Shown: in pieces, positions 25,241 to 34,798 of the stretch
Layout of the letters: each line of letters begins with the position of its first letter
Numbering within the stretch: the stretch's first letter is position 1
NCBI GenBank assembly: GCA_902826365.1
Contig: CADEEO010000002.1
Coordinates: forward strand, 17,316 to 59,236
Reading direction: 5' to 3'
DNA from: an uncultured Hyphomicrobiales bacterium
GTDB taxonomy: Bacteria > Pseudomonadota > Alphaproteobacteria > Rhizobiales > Aestuariivirgaceae
DNA: 41,921 bases
Program-made: the position numbers and the translations under genes
The notes under the pieces: model-generated
Told to the model about the DNA's origin: nothing
Database searches by the model: none
What the model saw: only the letters and a program-made list of their open reading frames with translations

Positions 25241-26059
25241 CTAAGGCTTCGGTTGTGTCGCACCACACGTCACCGCTGGGCCATCAGCCGCCATCGGCAC
25301 ACAATCCTCGGCCTCGCGCGCCAGAAGATTAAAGAAGTGGCCCGGGTCATCCTCCCGGTGCCGTGCCTTCAGGCTCTTGTCCTCGGCTCCGAAATAAAAC
25401 CGCAGCCCGCCCATCACTGAAACATAATCATCCGAGCCTGCCATTGCGTCGACGAACACCGACCCCGGCAGGGTTTCCGGCTGGAGCTCAAACCCTATGG
25501 CGCCCGCGTCAATGGGAAGGAAGTGCCTGTAGCCGGCATAAAGCTTGAAATTATCGTTGATATAGTAGGCGGCTTCGACCTGCGCGACCACGTCATCGGT
25601 ATCGAAGCTTTCGACATCCTCAAATCCTGCCATGGCACTTAAGGTCACATTGTCGAGATAGAGTTCGGCTTCCGGCCCGATGCGGAAGATGTCCTCGCCG
25701 CTAAGGTCGATATATTGCCCGTGAATGCCCAAGAGGTAGCTCGACGGGTCGCGCATGAAGAGGTGCCCGCCAACTCCAAAAAAGCCGTCGCCGTCCAGAT
25801 CGCCGGCTCCAACATCAATTTGGGCGCCGAACAGGCAGCCAAGCGGCAGGCTCAGCGATGCTACACCCTGAAAGCGCGCGCCATCGCCGACGTCATCTTC
25901 ATAATAACCGCCTGCACCCTCGATTTTTCCGTTGAGAGCCGATACAGCGGGCACGCAGCCCGGATCAACATCAGCGGCAAGCGCTCCCGTCAGCATCATC
26001 CCGAAACCAAAGGTTCCAGTGGCGACAGCACTGCCAATAACATTAGCAAATTTTGTCAT
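25241..26059 (-). CDS. Putative outer-membrane beta-barrel protein
   Basis: A 272-residue protein with a signal peptide (hydrophobic core, cleavage near ALA-AD, about residue 29). Alternating short beta-strands rich in Gly and aromatics follow (GVGGHLFMRDPSSYLLGIHG, FKLYAGYRHFLP, YVSVMGGLRFYFG), as in small porin-like barrels. After the last strand there is a hydrophilic tail with two cysteines. The ATG at 26059 has GGGGA 7 nt upstream; the longer TTG start is less likely. No specific family is recognised. Confidence 0.65.
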   Translation of the reverse strand: MTKFANVIGSAVATGTFGFGMMLTGALAADVDPGCVPAVSALNGKIEGAGGYYEDDVGDGARFQGVASLSLPLGCLFGAQIDVGAGDLDGDGFFGVGGHLFMRDPSSYLLGIHGQYIDLSGEDIFRIGPEAELYLDNVTLSAMAGFEDVESFDTDDVVAQVEAAYYINDNFKLYAGYRHFLPIDAGAIGFELQPETLPGSVFVDAMAGSDDYVSVMGGLRFYFGAEDKSLKARHREDDPGHFFNLLAREAEDCVPMAADGPAVTCGATQPKP

Positions 26060-26161
26060 GACGAATCCCCGCAACTATTGAGTCGCTTGAACTCCAGAAT
26101 ACACGATCAGGCTGCAAGCGGCAAGCCAGGCGGAATACCTGATTTCACGGCATTTCGGCGG

Positions 26162-28534
26162 CTATTCCCCATAGGGAATCCAGATATTCTTCACCTGCAC
26201 CGCATGGCGGAGCAGCACCGGACCTTCGCTTGAAGCCGCATCAAACCAGTCCGTGGCAAGACCATGGTCAACCAGTGTGCGCTTGAGATTGCCGGTAGAA
26301 AGCCTCTCGGCGCTGGCGGAATTTTCCTTCGAGCCGAACACCCACAGCGCGTCCACATCATCATGCTCGGCCAGGGTCTTGAGAAGTGCGTCACGGCCGC
26401 CCGTCACGATATTGATGACGCCCGCCGGCACATCCGAGGTTTCAAGAACCTGATAGAAATCGGTTGCCGCAAGTGGGTGCCGTTCGCTTGGCACCGCCAC
26501 CACGCGGTTGCCCATCGCAATGAGCGGCGCAACCAGGCTGACGAAGCCAAGGAGCGGCGCTTCATCGGGGCAGATGACACCGGCAACACCCAGCGGTTCA
26601 TTCATCGCCAACGCCACACCGCGCAGGGGTGGCGAGTGCACAGCGCCATCATATTTGTCGGCCCAGGCGCCATAGCTGAACAAGCGCCGGATAGAGGCTT
26701 CGACTTCAGATTTTGCTTTCGAATTCCCCGTCATCGCCTTGATGCGATTCGCAAATTCATCACTGCGCACCGAGAGGTTTTCCGCCATGTAATAGAGGAT
26801 TTGCGCCCGGCTATGCGCCGTGGCCTTCGACCATCCCTCGGCTCCACGCGCCGCGGCAACCGCATTGCGGATATCCTTGCGATTGCCTTCACCCACTTCA
26901 CCGACAATTTTGCCCGAGGGCGAAAGAACCACGCGCGAGTAATTTCCATCGGGCCGCGCCTGCTTGCCGCCGACGAAAAGTTTTGCCGTGCGGTCAAGTA
27001 CGGGATCATCGAAATTCGGCTTCACCTCCGCTTCGGTTGCAACGCGCTGAACGGCCTTCGGTTTCCGCGCCGCCCATGACTTCAGCTTCAGATATTCATA
27101 AATGCCCTCGCGCCCGCCTTCCCGGCCAAAGCCGGATTCGCGGTAGCCGCCAAAGCCCACGGCGGCATCGAAGAGGTTTGTCGCATTCACCCACACCACG
27201 CCGCATTGCAGCTTGGGGGCAATGTCGAGCGCAAGCCCGATGGTCTCGCTCCACACGCTCGCCGACAGGCCATAGCGGCTGTTATTGGCAAGCATCGCCG
27301 CCTCATCCGGCGTGCGGAATGTCATGCTCACCAGCACGGGGCCAAAGATTTCCTCGGTCGCAACCGTCGAAGACGTTTCCACATTGGTGAGCAGCGTTGG
27401 CGGGAAGAAGCAGCCCGCCGCCGGAAGCGCGATGTCCGGCTGGAATTTTTCCGCCCCTTCGGCCACCCCTTTGTCAACCAGCATGCCGATCCGCTTGAGC
27501 TGGATCGGATCAATGATCGCCCCCATGTCTATGGACTTGTCCAGCGGATGGCCGACCCGCAGTTTCCCCATGCGCCGCTTCAGCCGCTTGATGAATTCCG
27601 CCGCCACGCCCTCCTGCACCAGAAGCCGCGAACCCGCGCAGCACACCTGGCCCTGGTTGAACCAGATGGCGTCCACCACGCCTTCAACCGCACCATCAAG
27701 GTCCGCATCATCGAACACGATAAAGGGCGACTTGCCGCCAAGCTCCAGCGTCAGCGACTTTCCGGTTCCCGCCGTTGCCTTGCGGATCAGGCGGCCCACG
27801 TCGGTGGAACCAGTAAAGGCAATCTTGTCCACGCCCGCGTGTTCCACCAGAGCGGCACCCGTGGCACCTTCGCCAGTCACGACATTCAGAACACCCGGCG
27901 GCAGTCCTACCTTATGAGCAAGTTCGGCAAACAGCAAAGCTGTGAGCGGCGTGAATTCCGCCGGCTTCAAGACAACGGTGTTTCCGGCAGCCAAGGCTGG
28001 AGCCACTTTCCATGCCAGCATGAGCAGCGGGAAGTTCCACGGAATGATCTGGCCAACAACGCCAATGGCCTTGTAGGCGGATAATTCGCTCTCCTGCAAT
28101 TGCGCCCAGCCCGCGTGGTGATAGAAATGCCGCACCGCCAATGGCACATCAATATCACGCGTCTCGCGGATCGGCTTGCCGTTGTCAAGACTTTCCAGAA
28201 CCGCGAAAAGCCGCGCATGGCGTTGCAGCATGCGGGCCAGCGCATAGAGATGGCGCGCCCGTCCATGGCCGCCAAGTTTCTCCCAAGGCCCTTGCGCCTT
28301 GCGCGCTGCGGCGACGGCGGCATCAATGTCTTTCTTTGAGCCGTCGACGATCCTGGCCAGAAGCTTGCCCGTGGCCGGCTCGTTGGTGTCGATCTGTTTT
28401 GCGCCAGACACAAAGCTTCCGCCGATAAAATGACCAAAGCTTGACTTGTGCGTTGCCAGCCAGGCGCGCACCTCCGCATCCGATTCAGGTGCCGGGCCAT
28501 AATCCATGGCTTCGAAATATTCAGCGACGCTCAA
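26162..28534 (-). CDS. ALDH16-type double aldehyde dehydrogenase
   Basis: A 790-residue protein of the ALDH16 family. The first domain is a full aldehyde dehydrogenase with Glu264 (LELGG) and the nucleophile Cys298 (GQVCCAG). The second (from about 500) is ALDH-like but shortened and lacks the cysteine nucleophile, as is known for ALDH16 proteins, where it serves structure. I place the start at TTG 28534, 4 nt after the deoC stop with GGGGT upstream; it gives the family-like N-terminus SVAEYFEAMDYGPAPES. ATG 28507 is an alternative. Next to deoC it probably oxidises an aldehyde from deoxyribose breakdown, such as acetaldehyde, to the acid. Confidence 0.88.
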   Translation of the reverse strand: MSVAEYFEAMDYGPAPESDAEVRAWLATHKSSFGHFIGGSFVSGAKQIDTNEPATGKLLARIVDGSKKDIDAAVAAARKAQGPWEKLGGHGRARHLYALARMLQRHARLFAVLESLDNGKPIRETRDIDVPLAVRHFYHHAGWAQLQESELSAYKAIGVVGQIIPWNFPLLMLAWKVAPALAAGNTVVLKPAEFTPLTALLFAELAHKVGLPPGVLNVVTGEGATGAALVEHAGVDKIAFTGSTDVGRLIRKATAGTGKSLTLELGGKSPFIVFDDADLDGAVEGVVDAIWFNQGQVCCAGSRLLVQEGVAAEFIKRLKRRMGKLRVGHPLDKSIDMGAIIDPIQLKRIGMLVDKGVAEGAEKFQPDIALPAAGCFFPPTLLTNVETSSTVATEEIFGPVLVSMTFRTPDEAAMLANNSRYGLSASVWSETIGLALDIAPKLQCGVVWVNATNLFDAAVGFGGYRESGFGREGGREGIYEYLKLKSWAARKPKAVQRVATEAEVKPNFDDPVLDRTAKLFVGGKQARPDGNYSRVVLSPSGKIVGEVGEGNRKDIRNAVAAARGAEGWSKATAHSRAQILYYMAENLSVRSDEFANRIKAMTGNSKAKSEVEASIRRLFSYGAWADKYDGAVHSPPLRGVALAMNEPLGVAGVICPDEAPLLGFVSLVAPLIAMGNRVVAVPSERHPLAATDFYQVLETSDVPAGVINIVTGGRDALLKTLAEHDDVDALWVFGSKENSASAERLSTGNLKRTLVDHGLATDWFDAASSEGPVLLRHAVQVKNIWIPYGE

Positions 28535-28538
28535 AATT

Positions 28539-29519
28539 CTACCCCACGGGATGGCGGTTGAAGGCCGAATAACGGCCGGTGACATGGTGCTCAAGCTGGC
28601 GCTCGATATCGGCAAGCAGGCTTGAAGCGCCAACACGGAAAAGATCGGGCTCAAGCCATTTGCGCCCCAGCTCCTCCTTCATCAGGATCTGGTAATTGAG
28701 AACATCCTTGGCCGCGGAAACCCCTCCCGCCGGCTTGTAGCCCACTTTGAATCCGGTGCGCTCCTGATATTCGCGGATCATCCTCAGCATGGTGAGCGTC
28801 ACTAGAAGCGTCGCGTTCACCGCTTCCTTGCCAGTCGACGTTTTGATGAAATCAGCCCCCGCCATCATGCAGATCATCGAGGCCTTGGCCACATTGCGCA
28901 TGGTCTTGATATCGCCTGTCGCCAGAATGGCCTTCACATGGGCTTCGCCGCAGGCGCTGCGGAAATCCCGCATCTCGTCATAGAGCGCCCGCCAGTTGCC
29001 GGTGAGGACGTGTTCGCGGGTAATGACAATATCAATTTCCTGCGCCCCATCCCTGACCGAAGCTTCAATTTCCTTGAGCTTCAAATCATGCGGAATGAGA
29101 CCCGCCGGAAACCCGGTTGAAACCGCCGCAACCGGAATGCCGCTGCCTTCCAGCGCTTCAACGGCAGTCTTCACAAAGCGGTGGTAAACGCAAATGGCGC
29201 CCGTATGGATGTTGCGGTCGGCAAATCCCAGCTTTTCCAGAATGTCTTCGCGCACCGGCTGCTTCGCCTTGGCGCAGAGCCGGCGCACCCGCGAGGCCGT
29301 GTCGTCCCCGCTCAAGGTTGTCAGATCAATGCAGGTCACAGCCTTCAGAAGCCATGCAGCCTGCGCATCTTTTTTCACGGAACGGCGGCCCGGCAGGCTC
29401 GCCACCCGGCGCTCCGAGGCCGAAAGGTTAATGCGCACGTCCTCGATCCAGTTGAGGTCAAATGCCACGCCCGCATTGCGCGCCGAAGCCGACATGGGGA
29501 GTATGTTGCTCTGGGCCAT
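28539..29519 (-). CDS. deoC: Deoxyribose-phosphate aldolase
   Basis: A 326-residue class I aldolase, of the longer DeoC type. The Schiff-base Lys226 lies in DFIKTSTGK, with supporting Asp65 (CIDLTTL), Asp164 (EIDIVI) and the GYKPAGG motif. It splits 2-deoxyribose 5-phosphate into glyceraldehyde 3-phosphate and acetaldehyde. The downstream ALDH16 gene (4-nt gap) would dispose of the acetaldehyde. It follows the cyclase gene by 41 nt on the same strand. Confidence 0.93.
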   Translation of the reverse strand: MAQSNILPMSASARNAGVAFDLNWIEDVRINLSASERRVASLPGRRSVKKDAQAAWLLKAVTCIDLTTLSGDDTASRVRRLCAKAKQPVREDILEKLGFADRNIHTGAICVYHRFVKTAVEALEGSGIPVAAVSTGFPAGLIPHDLKLKEIEASVRDGAQEIDIVITREHVLTGNWRALYDEMRDFRSACGEAHVKAILATGDIKTMRNVAKASMICMMAGADFIKTSTGKEAVNATLLVTLTMLRMIREYQERTGFKVGYKPAGGVSAAKDVLNYQILMKEELGRKWLEPDLFRVGASSLLADIERQLEHHVTGRYSAFNRHPVG

Positions 29520-29560
29520 GGCCTAGTTAGGGACGCGACTGTGTCTTAGTCAAGTCGGGC

Positions 29561-31339
29561 CTATTCCATCCCGGCCAGGCGCAGGCCCTCGATGTAACGG
29601 TCCAGCAGCGCCCCCTCCATGAACTTCAACCCGTCCGCAATGGAGGCAAGGCTGAGCGGCGGGCGCAGGTAAACAAATTTTGCCAACGCATCCCTGGCAC
29701 CCTCCAAATCTCCCATTAGCGCCTTGTAGGCGGCAAGGTCGCGGTAAGGCCAGGTCAGGCCAGGGCGTTCGTCGAGAACCATCTGCGGATAGCGTATGGC
29801 CTCAACATACCGGCCCGCCGCGAAATGCGCCAGCCCGATGCCGATGTGCATGTTGAATGTGAAAGGATCAAGCGGTGAAAGCCGCTCGGCCCGCGCAAAG
29901 GCCTGCAGACCTTCCTCGGGCTTTCCCGTGTAAACCAGGCCGAAGCCGCGCCGCATCCAGGCCCAGGCGTGGTTCGGGTCGACCAGCACCGCTCTTTCGA
30001 CAAAGCCAAGCGCCCGCCGGGCATTTCCCTCAAGCAGCATGACGGCGGTGCCGAGCGCCGTAAGGCCGGTGGCATCATCGCCTATATGGCGCGCCGCTGT
30101 TTCAATGAGCGCCAGGCCCTTGCGTCGTTCACCTTCGACATCATCCGTCCAGTTGTAGACAATCTGCTGGGCCCGGGCCCAGGCGCACAACGCCGCCGCA
30201 AGCCCGTAGTTCGGATCAAGCTTGAGAGAGCGGTCAAGCAGCGAGATGGCTTCGGGGTTCTCATGCATACGGTGGGCCCAGAGATGCGGCAGGGCCCGCA
30301 TGACGAGATCATAGGCTTCAAGATTGTCCGGGCGCTTCATCCGGGCCCGTTCGATCTCGGCTTTGCGCACCGAAGGATAGACCGCACCCGCCACCATTTC
30401 CGCGATGCGGTCCTGAAGGTCGAACAGGTCGGACGTGGCGCCCTCCGCCTTGCCGGCCCAGATATGACGGGCGGACTCGGTTTCAACGAGTTGTGCAGTG
30501 ATGCGCACCCGCTCGCCCACACGCCGCACGCTGCCTTCGACGACATAGCGCACGCCGAGTTCGCGGCCCACTTGCCGCACATCCACCTGGCGGCCCTTGT
30601 AGGTGAAGGCGGAGTTGCGCGCGATGACCAGGAAATCGCCGATGCGCGACAGGGTGGCAGTAATTTCCTCCACCACCGCATCGGCGAAATGCGCCTGCTC
30701 CGGATCGGTGGAAAAGTTCTCAAACGGCAGCACCGCCACCGAAGGCCGGTGGCTGGAATCCCCGCCCTTTTGTGTCGAAGACAGGCTCTTGTTGGCGAAG
30801 CGCTCTTGCAAATTGGGGTCGGGATGCCAGACGAAAACCCGCACCGTGTGGCCGATGTTTTTCAGCCTCTGCGGCCCGATGTCAGTAAACGACAACTCCG
30901 TCTTGCCCGTGAGATATTCATGCATCCATTTGGAAACTGCCACACCGCCCGGCGGCGCACAGCCCTGCACCCGGGCCGCCAGGTTCACCCCTTCGCCAAA
31001 GCGGTCGTTGTCCTGCACCATGACATCTGCCATGACAACCCCGGCGCGCAGTTGCAGGGTCTTGCCATCGGCTGCCGCCACCGGGCGCTGGTAGAGCTGC
31101 TGCTGAAGCTCCGACGTCCATTCCACCGCCGCCACCACGCTGGCGAATTCGGCGAGGATGCCATCCCCCATGGTTTTGAAGACGCTGCCGCCATGGTCTG
31201 CGATGGTGGCGCCAACCCGCTCATTGAAAACATGCTGGACCGCCGCAAGCGTGGCGACTTCATCAAGCTGGATCAGCCGCCCATAGCCTTCGACATCCAG
31301 CGAGACAATTGGCACAAGCCTGCGTTCGTTCTTGGCCAT
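29561..31339 (-). CDS. Class III adenylate/guanylate cyclase with TolB-like and TPR domains
   Basis: A 592-residue protein. The N-terminal class III cyclase domain (about 7-175) has metal Asp15 and Asp59 (KTMGDGI) and the FGEGVNLAAR motif. Next is a FlgO/TolB N-terminal-like domain (about 200-330, SVAVLPFENFSTDPEQAHFAD) and then tetratricopeptide repeats to the C-terminus. This layout is abundant in rhizobia, where these soluble proteins are presumed cyclic-nucleotide signalling enzymes. The input signal is unknown. It is 76 nt behind the methyltransferase gene. Confidence 0.88.
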   Translation of the reverse strand: MAKNERRLVPIVSLDVEGYGRLIQLDEVATLAAVQHVFNERVGATIADHGGSVFKTMGDGILAEFASVVAAVEWTSELQQQLYQRPVAAADGKTLQLRAGVVMADVMVQDNDRFGEGVNLAARVQGCAPPGGVAVSKWMHEYLTGKTELSFTDIGPQRLKNIGHTVRVFVWHPDPNLQERFANKSLSSTQKGGDSSHRPSVAVLPFENFSTDPEQAHFADAVVEEITATLSRIGDFLVIARNSAFTYKGRQVDVRQVGRELGVRYVVEGSVRRVGERVRITAQLVETESARHIWAGKAEGATSDLFDLQDRIAEMVAGAVYPSVRKAEIERARMKRPDNLEAYDLVMRALPHLWAHRMHENPEAISLLDRSLKLDPNYGLAAALCAWARAQQIVYNWTDDVEGERRKGLALIETAARHIGDDATGLTALGTAVMLLEGNARRALGFVERAVLVDPNHAWAWMRRGFGLVYTGKPEEGLQAFARAERLSPLDPFTFNMHIGIGLAHFAAGRYVEAIRYPQMVLDERPGLTWPYRDLAAYKALMGDLEGARDALAKFVYLRPPLSLASIADGLKFMEGALLDRYIEGLRLAGME

Positions 31340-31415
31340 GGCGGCGCGTCGTTCCGATCTTCTTTTCCTTTGATACCACGGCCTATTACGTTCGCAAGCT
31401 TTCCCTGAAATTGGG

Positions 31416-32204
31416 CTATTCCGGCTTCCAGGCGCGGAGGTGGGTTGGGCAATGCTCCCCGGATTCCAGCACCGGCAACATGTTCGCCCAGATATCGATG
31501 TTGTGGTCGACGAAGTCGTGCCCTAGCTTCGCTGCAGCCTCCGCATAAAGCGGCCCTTTCATCAGGGCCAGTTCCTCCCGCGCCCGGTCGCGGTACCAGG
31601 CATTGCGGCTGCGCGTTTCAACCTTCTCAAATCCGGCGGTCCGCATCGCATCGGCATAGCGCAGGGGCGAGGCCATGCCGAAATCCAGGCCTTCCGACGC
31701 AATATAGGCTTTCATCGCCGGGCTCGGTTCATGGTCGTGGCCGATGAGCCAGTCGGAGGCCACGAACCAGCCGCCGGGCTTCAATACCCGGAACACATCG
31801 CGCATCAGCGCGTGCTTGTCCGGAATATGAACAATCGAATCCTTGCTGAATACGATATCAAAAGTCTGCGGTGGAAATGGCAAGGGACCGGGCACGACTT
31901 TCACCAGGCCGATCTGCGCCGCAAGCCCCGCCTTGTCGGCGCGTCCGCGCGCATGGGCCAGGACCGTATCTTCAACATCGATGCCCGTCACATAGCCGGC
32001 GCCATGCATGCCAACCAGCAGCACATCAATGCCGCCCGCCCCGCAACCGATATCAAGAATGCTCTTGCCCTTGAGGTCCATGCCCTCGAGCAGGCGCGCC
32101 ACTTCCGCCGGCCCGCCCGGTGAAAGCCAGCCATCGCCCCACACCCGTTCCAGCATGCCGATCATCTGGTCGTGATAGAGCTCGGCGGATTCGGTGACGT
32201 TCAT
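31416..32204 (-). CDS. SAM-dependent methyltransferase, phosphoethanolamine N-methyltransferase-like
   Basis: A 262-residue class I methyltransferase. Motif I ILDIGCGAGGID is at about 49-60. An acidic residue for ribose is in GIDVED, and the SKDSIVHIPDK stretch resembles the SRDAILHI motif of phosphoethanolamine/phosphocholine N-methyltransferases. An N-methyl donor role toward ethanolamine-like substrates is possible, but generic methyltransferases share the fold. It starts 9 nt behind the HisA-like stop, so the two are co-transcribed. Confidence 0.72.
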   Translation of the reverse strand: MNVTESAELYHDQMIGMLERVWGDGWLSPGGPAEVARLLEGMDLKGKSILDIGCGAGGIDVLLVGMHGAGYVTGIDVEDTVLAHARGRADKAGLAAQIGLVKVVPGPLPFPPQTFDIVFSKDSIVHIPDKHALMRDVFRVLKPGGWFVASDWLIGHDHEPSPAMKAYIASEGLDFGMASPLRYADAMRTAGFEKVETRSRNAWYRDRAREELALMKGPLYAEAAAKLGHDFVDHNIDIWANMLPVLESGEHCPTHLRAWKPE

Positions 32205-32213
32205 CGCTAGACC

Positions 32214-32957
32214 CTATTGCAATTGCGCGGTTGGCCCATGGGCCGCCGATGCAATGGCATGGGCTTCGCTGAAACTGAAGGCACCGCCAAACAGCGCCCG
32301 GCTGGTGATCACCCCTGCGATGTTGGGTAGGTATGACAATGTCGAAATGTCATCCAGGGTTTTCACCACGCCGCTGGCAATTACCGGAACTCTAATTTTC
32401 GCGGCAAGTTCCGTTGTGTGCGCAATCGAACTTTCCGGATGGTCCTCGTCGCGGTCAATGTCGGTGAAGATGATCGCCGCAAGCCCGATGTTTTCAAACT
32501 GGTGCGCAAATTCAATCGGTGTGAAGGTCGTGGCCTCGGTCCAGCCTTCGATGGCCACATGGCCGCCGCGCGCGTCAATGCTGACCACAACGGAATCCGG
32601 ATAGGCCGTGGCTGCCGCCTTGACGAGATGCGGATATTTCACCGCCGCCGTGGCGATCACTACCCGGCCGGCGCCCGCCTCCATCCAGCTATGGACCTTC
32701 TCCATGGAGCGGATGGCCCCGCCAACCTGCACCGGGCAGCTCGTTTTGCTGATGATATTCTTGATGATCGCGGTGTTCTCGCCGTCGTTGAATACCGCAT
32801 CGAGATCCACCACATGCAGCCATTCGGCCCCCTGCGCCGCGAGGTCGCGCGCCGCCTGGACGGGATCGAGATCATAAATGATCGGGCTGTCAATTCGGTT
32901 GCGGGCCAGGTTGACCAGGCGGCCCTTGCGCAGTTCAAGGTCAGGATAAATGATCAT
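32214..32957 (-). CDS. Divergent HisA-like (beta/alpha)8 protein
   Basis: A 247-residue homologue of ProFAR isomerase (HisA). The ATG follows GGGAGGG. Conserved parts include a run with HVVDLDAVF, QVGGAIRS and SIDARGGHVAIEGW. Key features are altered. The N-terminal general-base Asp8 is Glu8 (PDLEL in place of PAIDL). The QGD phosphate motif is missing (LVNLARNR). The DGTLxG loop after the fourth-barrel-side Thr is replaced by DEDHPES. It is not in a his operon; its partner is a methyltransferase gene. It is probably a paralogue with a different substrate, or a weak HisA. Confidence 0.78.
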   Translation of the reverse strand: MIIYPDLELRKGRLVNLARNRIDSPIIYDLDPVQAARDLAAQGAEWLHVVDLDAVFNDGENTAIIKNIISKTSCPVQVGGAIRSMEKVHSWMEAGAGRVVIATAAVKYPHLVKAAATAYPDSVVVSIDARGGHVAIEGWTEATTFTPIEFAHQFENIGLAAIIFTDIDRDEDHPESSIAHTTELAAKIRVPVIASGVVKTLDDISTLSYLPNIAGVITSRALFGGAFSFSEAHAIASAAHGPTAQLQ

Positions 32958-33203
32958 TGTCGAGCCCTCCCAAGTTCAACAGATGGCTTCAGCTTGCGCC
33001 AAAAACCCGGTCGTGAACAGGGGCCGTTTTGCCGGACCTACTTGGAAAGTTCGCTCAGATTTCCGCTCAGGGTCAGCGTCGCGAAAACCGGGTTATCGCA
33101 ATCCGTATAGGCCTGAAAGCCGCAATTCGGCAGTTTCAGATCATTGCCATGAATGGTTGTTGAAGCTGTAGTTCAACCGTGCTTCATGCCGGAAAATGAT
33201 TTG

Positions 33204-34715
33204 TCACGGACTGACCGTGAACGGCGCCACCGCAAGGGTGGCATAATGATCGTCATGCATCAGCCTCACCTCATAGTCGCCCGGCGCCAATTCCTCGTAG
33301 AGATCCGACGCCGGGAAAGTCAGTTCGCCCTCGTGCTTGGCTCCCGTATAGACAAAGCCCAGATAGTTATAAACGCTCGGCTCGTTCTTCCGGTAAACGC
33401 CAACCCAGTCGTACCGGAAGCCCGGTGCGCCAGACCAGGCAACCGCAATATCGCCGCCGGTTTTCACCGCCGCCTGCGTCACGCTGATCGTGGCCTTGGC
33501 ATCGGCGGACACAATGGAAAACCGGGTCCGCGTCAGTTCCTTGCCCTCGCCATCCACCATCACGGCGTCATAGCGCCCGGGTTCGAATCCGATGGTCGAA
33601 AGCTTGATCGAGGGCCGGTCACCAGGCTCCACATCCTTGATGCCGGTAATCGCGTCCTTTGCCGGATCGCCGCCGCGCGGCGTCACGATTGCATTCCAAT
33701 TGGCATGTGCGGGGGACTCAACCCGGACAATGAAGGTCTGCCCGGAAACGACGGGCCTCGGCTCCACCGTGATGAGCGCTGGCGCATCAGCCGGCGCCAC
33801 CTGGAAGGTTGAAACCACGGCCCGGTGGTCCGACGGCCATGGAGTAAGGGCGATTGAAACCTCGGGATTGCCTGCTTCACCAACAATTTCGCTGCTCACG
33901 ATCCGCGCATTCGCTGCCCAGACAAAATCAATCCGGTCATGGGTTTCGATATCGCGCACATAGGGATGGGGATAGCCAGGGGTCCAGGTGAGTCCCGGAT
34001 TCTTCACTGGATCCGGATGCGCGGCGCGATAGCTGTCGGTAAAGCCGCTGTCGGCCATGAGCTTGGAAGCAGGCCATTCCACCGGAAATTTGATCGCAGG
34101 CCGCATCTTCATCATAGCTTCGGTCCAGTCGAGATGCGACGGTGAATTGAAGTCACCAACCAAAAACACCGGCGTTCCGGCTTTCGCCAGGCCGCTCAAA
34201 CCGTCGGCAAGAGCCTGCGCTTCGGGAACGCGCGTATCGGTTTCACTCTGCAAAACCTCCGCCAAAGTCTTGCCATCCCTGACAAGCTCCGGGCCATAGG
34301 AATCGCTGGTCAGATGAGTGTTGGCGACAGCGATCACTTTGCCGGGAGCCACCAAGGCCCAGGCATGCACCGTGTTGGAATCAACGCCAGCAATTGAGTA
34401 AAGCGGGTTGCCCTCTTCCGTCCGCTCGCCCACGCCGGAATCGAAAAGCGGAAACTTGGAAATGATGTGGCGGCGCACATCCGCATAGGGGTAGCCGGCA
34501 AGGGCTGCGATCTCCAGCGTCTTGCCGTCCGGCTCCTGCAGCCCGACAATGTCGGCGTCCGCTTTCTTAATGGCCTCGATGACCCGGTTGAAATCAACCT
34601 GGTCACCGCCATACCAGATATTGAAGCTCATGATCTTGACCTGGACGGATTCGGCGGCCGAAACGGCAGCAGAAAACAAGACGGCAAAGAGTGAGCTAAG
34701 AATGAAACGCAGCAT
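33204..34715 (-). CDS. Exported endonuclease/exonuclease/phosphatase-family protein
   Basis: A 503-residue protein; ATG 34715 is preferred over an ATG 21 nt upstream because GGAGA precedes it. A signal peptide (cleavage near VSA-AE) is followed by an EEP metal-dependent hydrolase domain: MSFNIWYGG (Asn), LQEPD (Glu), NTHLTSDS, VGDFNSPSH (Asp/Asn), DRIDFVW and SDHRAV (Asp/His), so the catalytic set is complete. From about residue 290 two beta-sandwich, Ig-like segments follow. Substrates could be nucleic acid, phospholipid or inositol phosphates in the periplasm or outside. It has no obvious operon partner. Confidence 0.83.
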   Translation of the reverse strand: MLRFILSSLFAVLFSAAVSAAESVQVKIMSFNIWYGGDQVDFNRVIEAIKKADADIVGLQEPDGKTLEIAALAGYPYADVRRHIISKFPLFDSGVGERTEEGNPLYSIAGVDSNTVHAWALVAPGKVIAVANTHLTSDSYGPELVRDGKTLAEVLQSETDTRVPEAQALADGLSGLAKAGTPVFLVGDFNSPSHLDWTEAMMKMRPAIKFPVEWPASKLMADSGFTDSYRAAHPDPVKNPGLTWTPGYPHPYVRDIETHDRIDFVWAANARIVSSEIVGEAGNPEVSIALTPWPSDHRAVVSTFQVAPADAPALITVEPRPVVSGQTFIVRVESPAHANWNAIVTPRGGDPAKDAITGIKDVEPGDRPSIKLSTIGFEPGRYDAVMVDGEGKELTRTRFSIVSADAKATISVTQAAVKTGGDIAVAWSGAPGFRYDWVGVYRKNEPSVYNYLGFVYTGAKHEGELTFPASDLYEELAPGDYEVRLMHDDHYATLAVAPFTVSP

Positions 34716-34798
34716 GGCAGTTCTCCGGTCCCTCATCTATATCCCGTATGTGACGCTCTCACGAAATTGAACGGCTGTAAAGTAAGCTCATGCGGAAT

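Noticed and set aside
29969-31408. Long open frame (479 codons) on the + strand
   Set aside because: It is antisense to the well-supported cyclase/TPR gene; its product has no recognisable motif and the composition of a shadow frame in G+C-rich DNA.
32958-33203. 246-bp intergenic region with a short + frame
   Set aside because: The frame has no ribosome-binding site or recognisable product; only a weak hairpin (TTGAA..TTCAA) is visible near 33160-33180.
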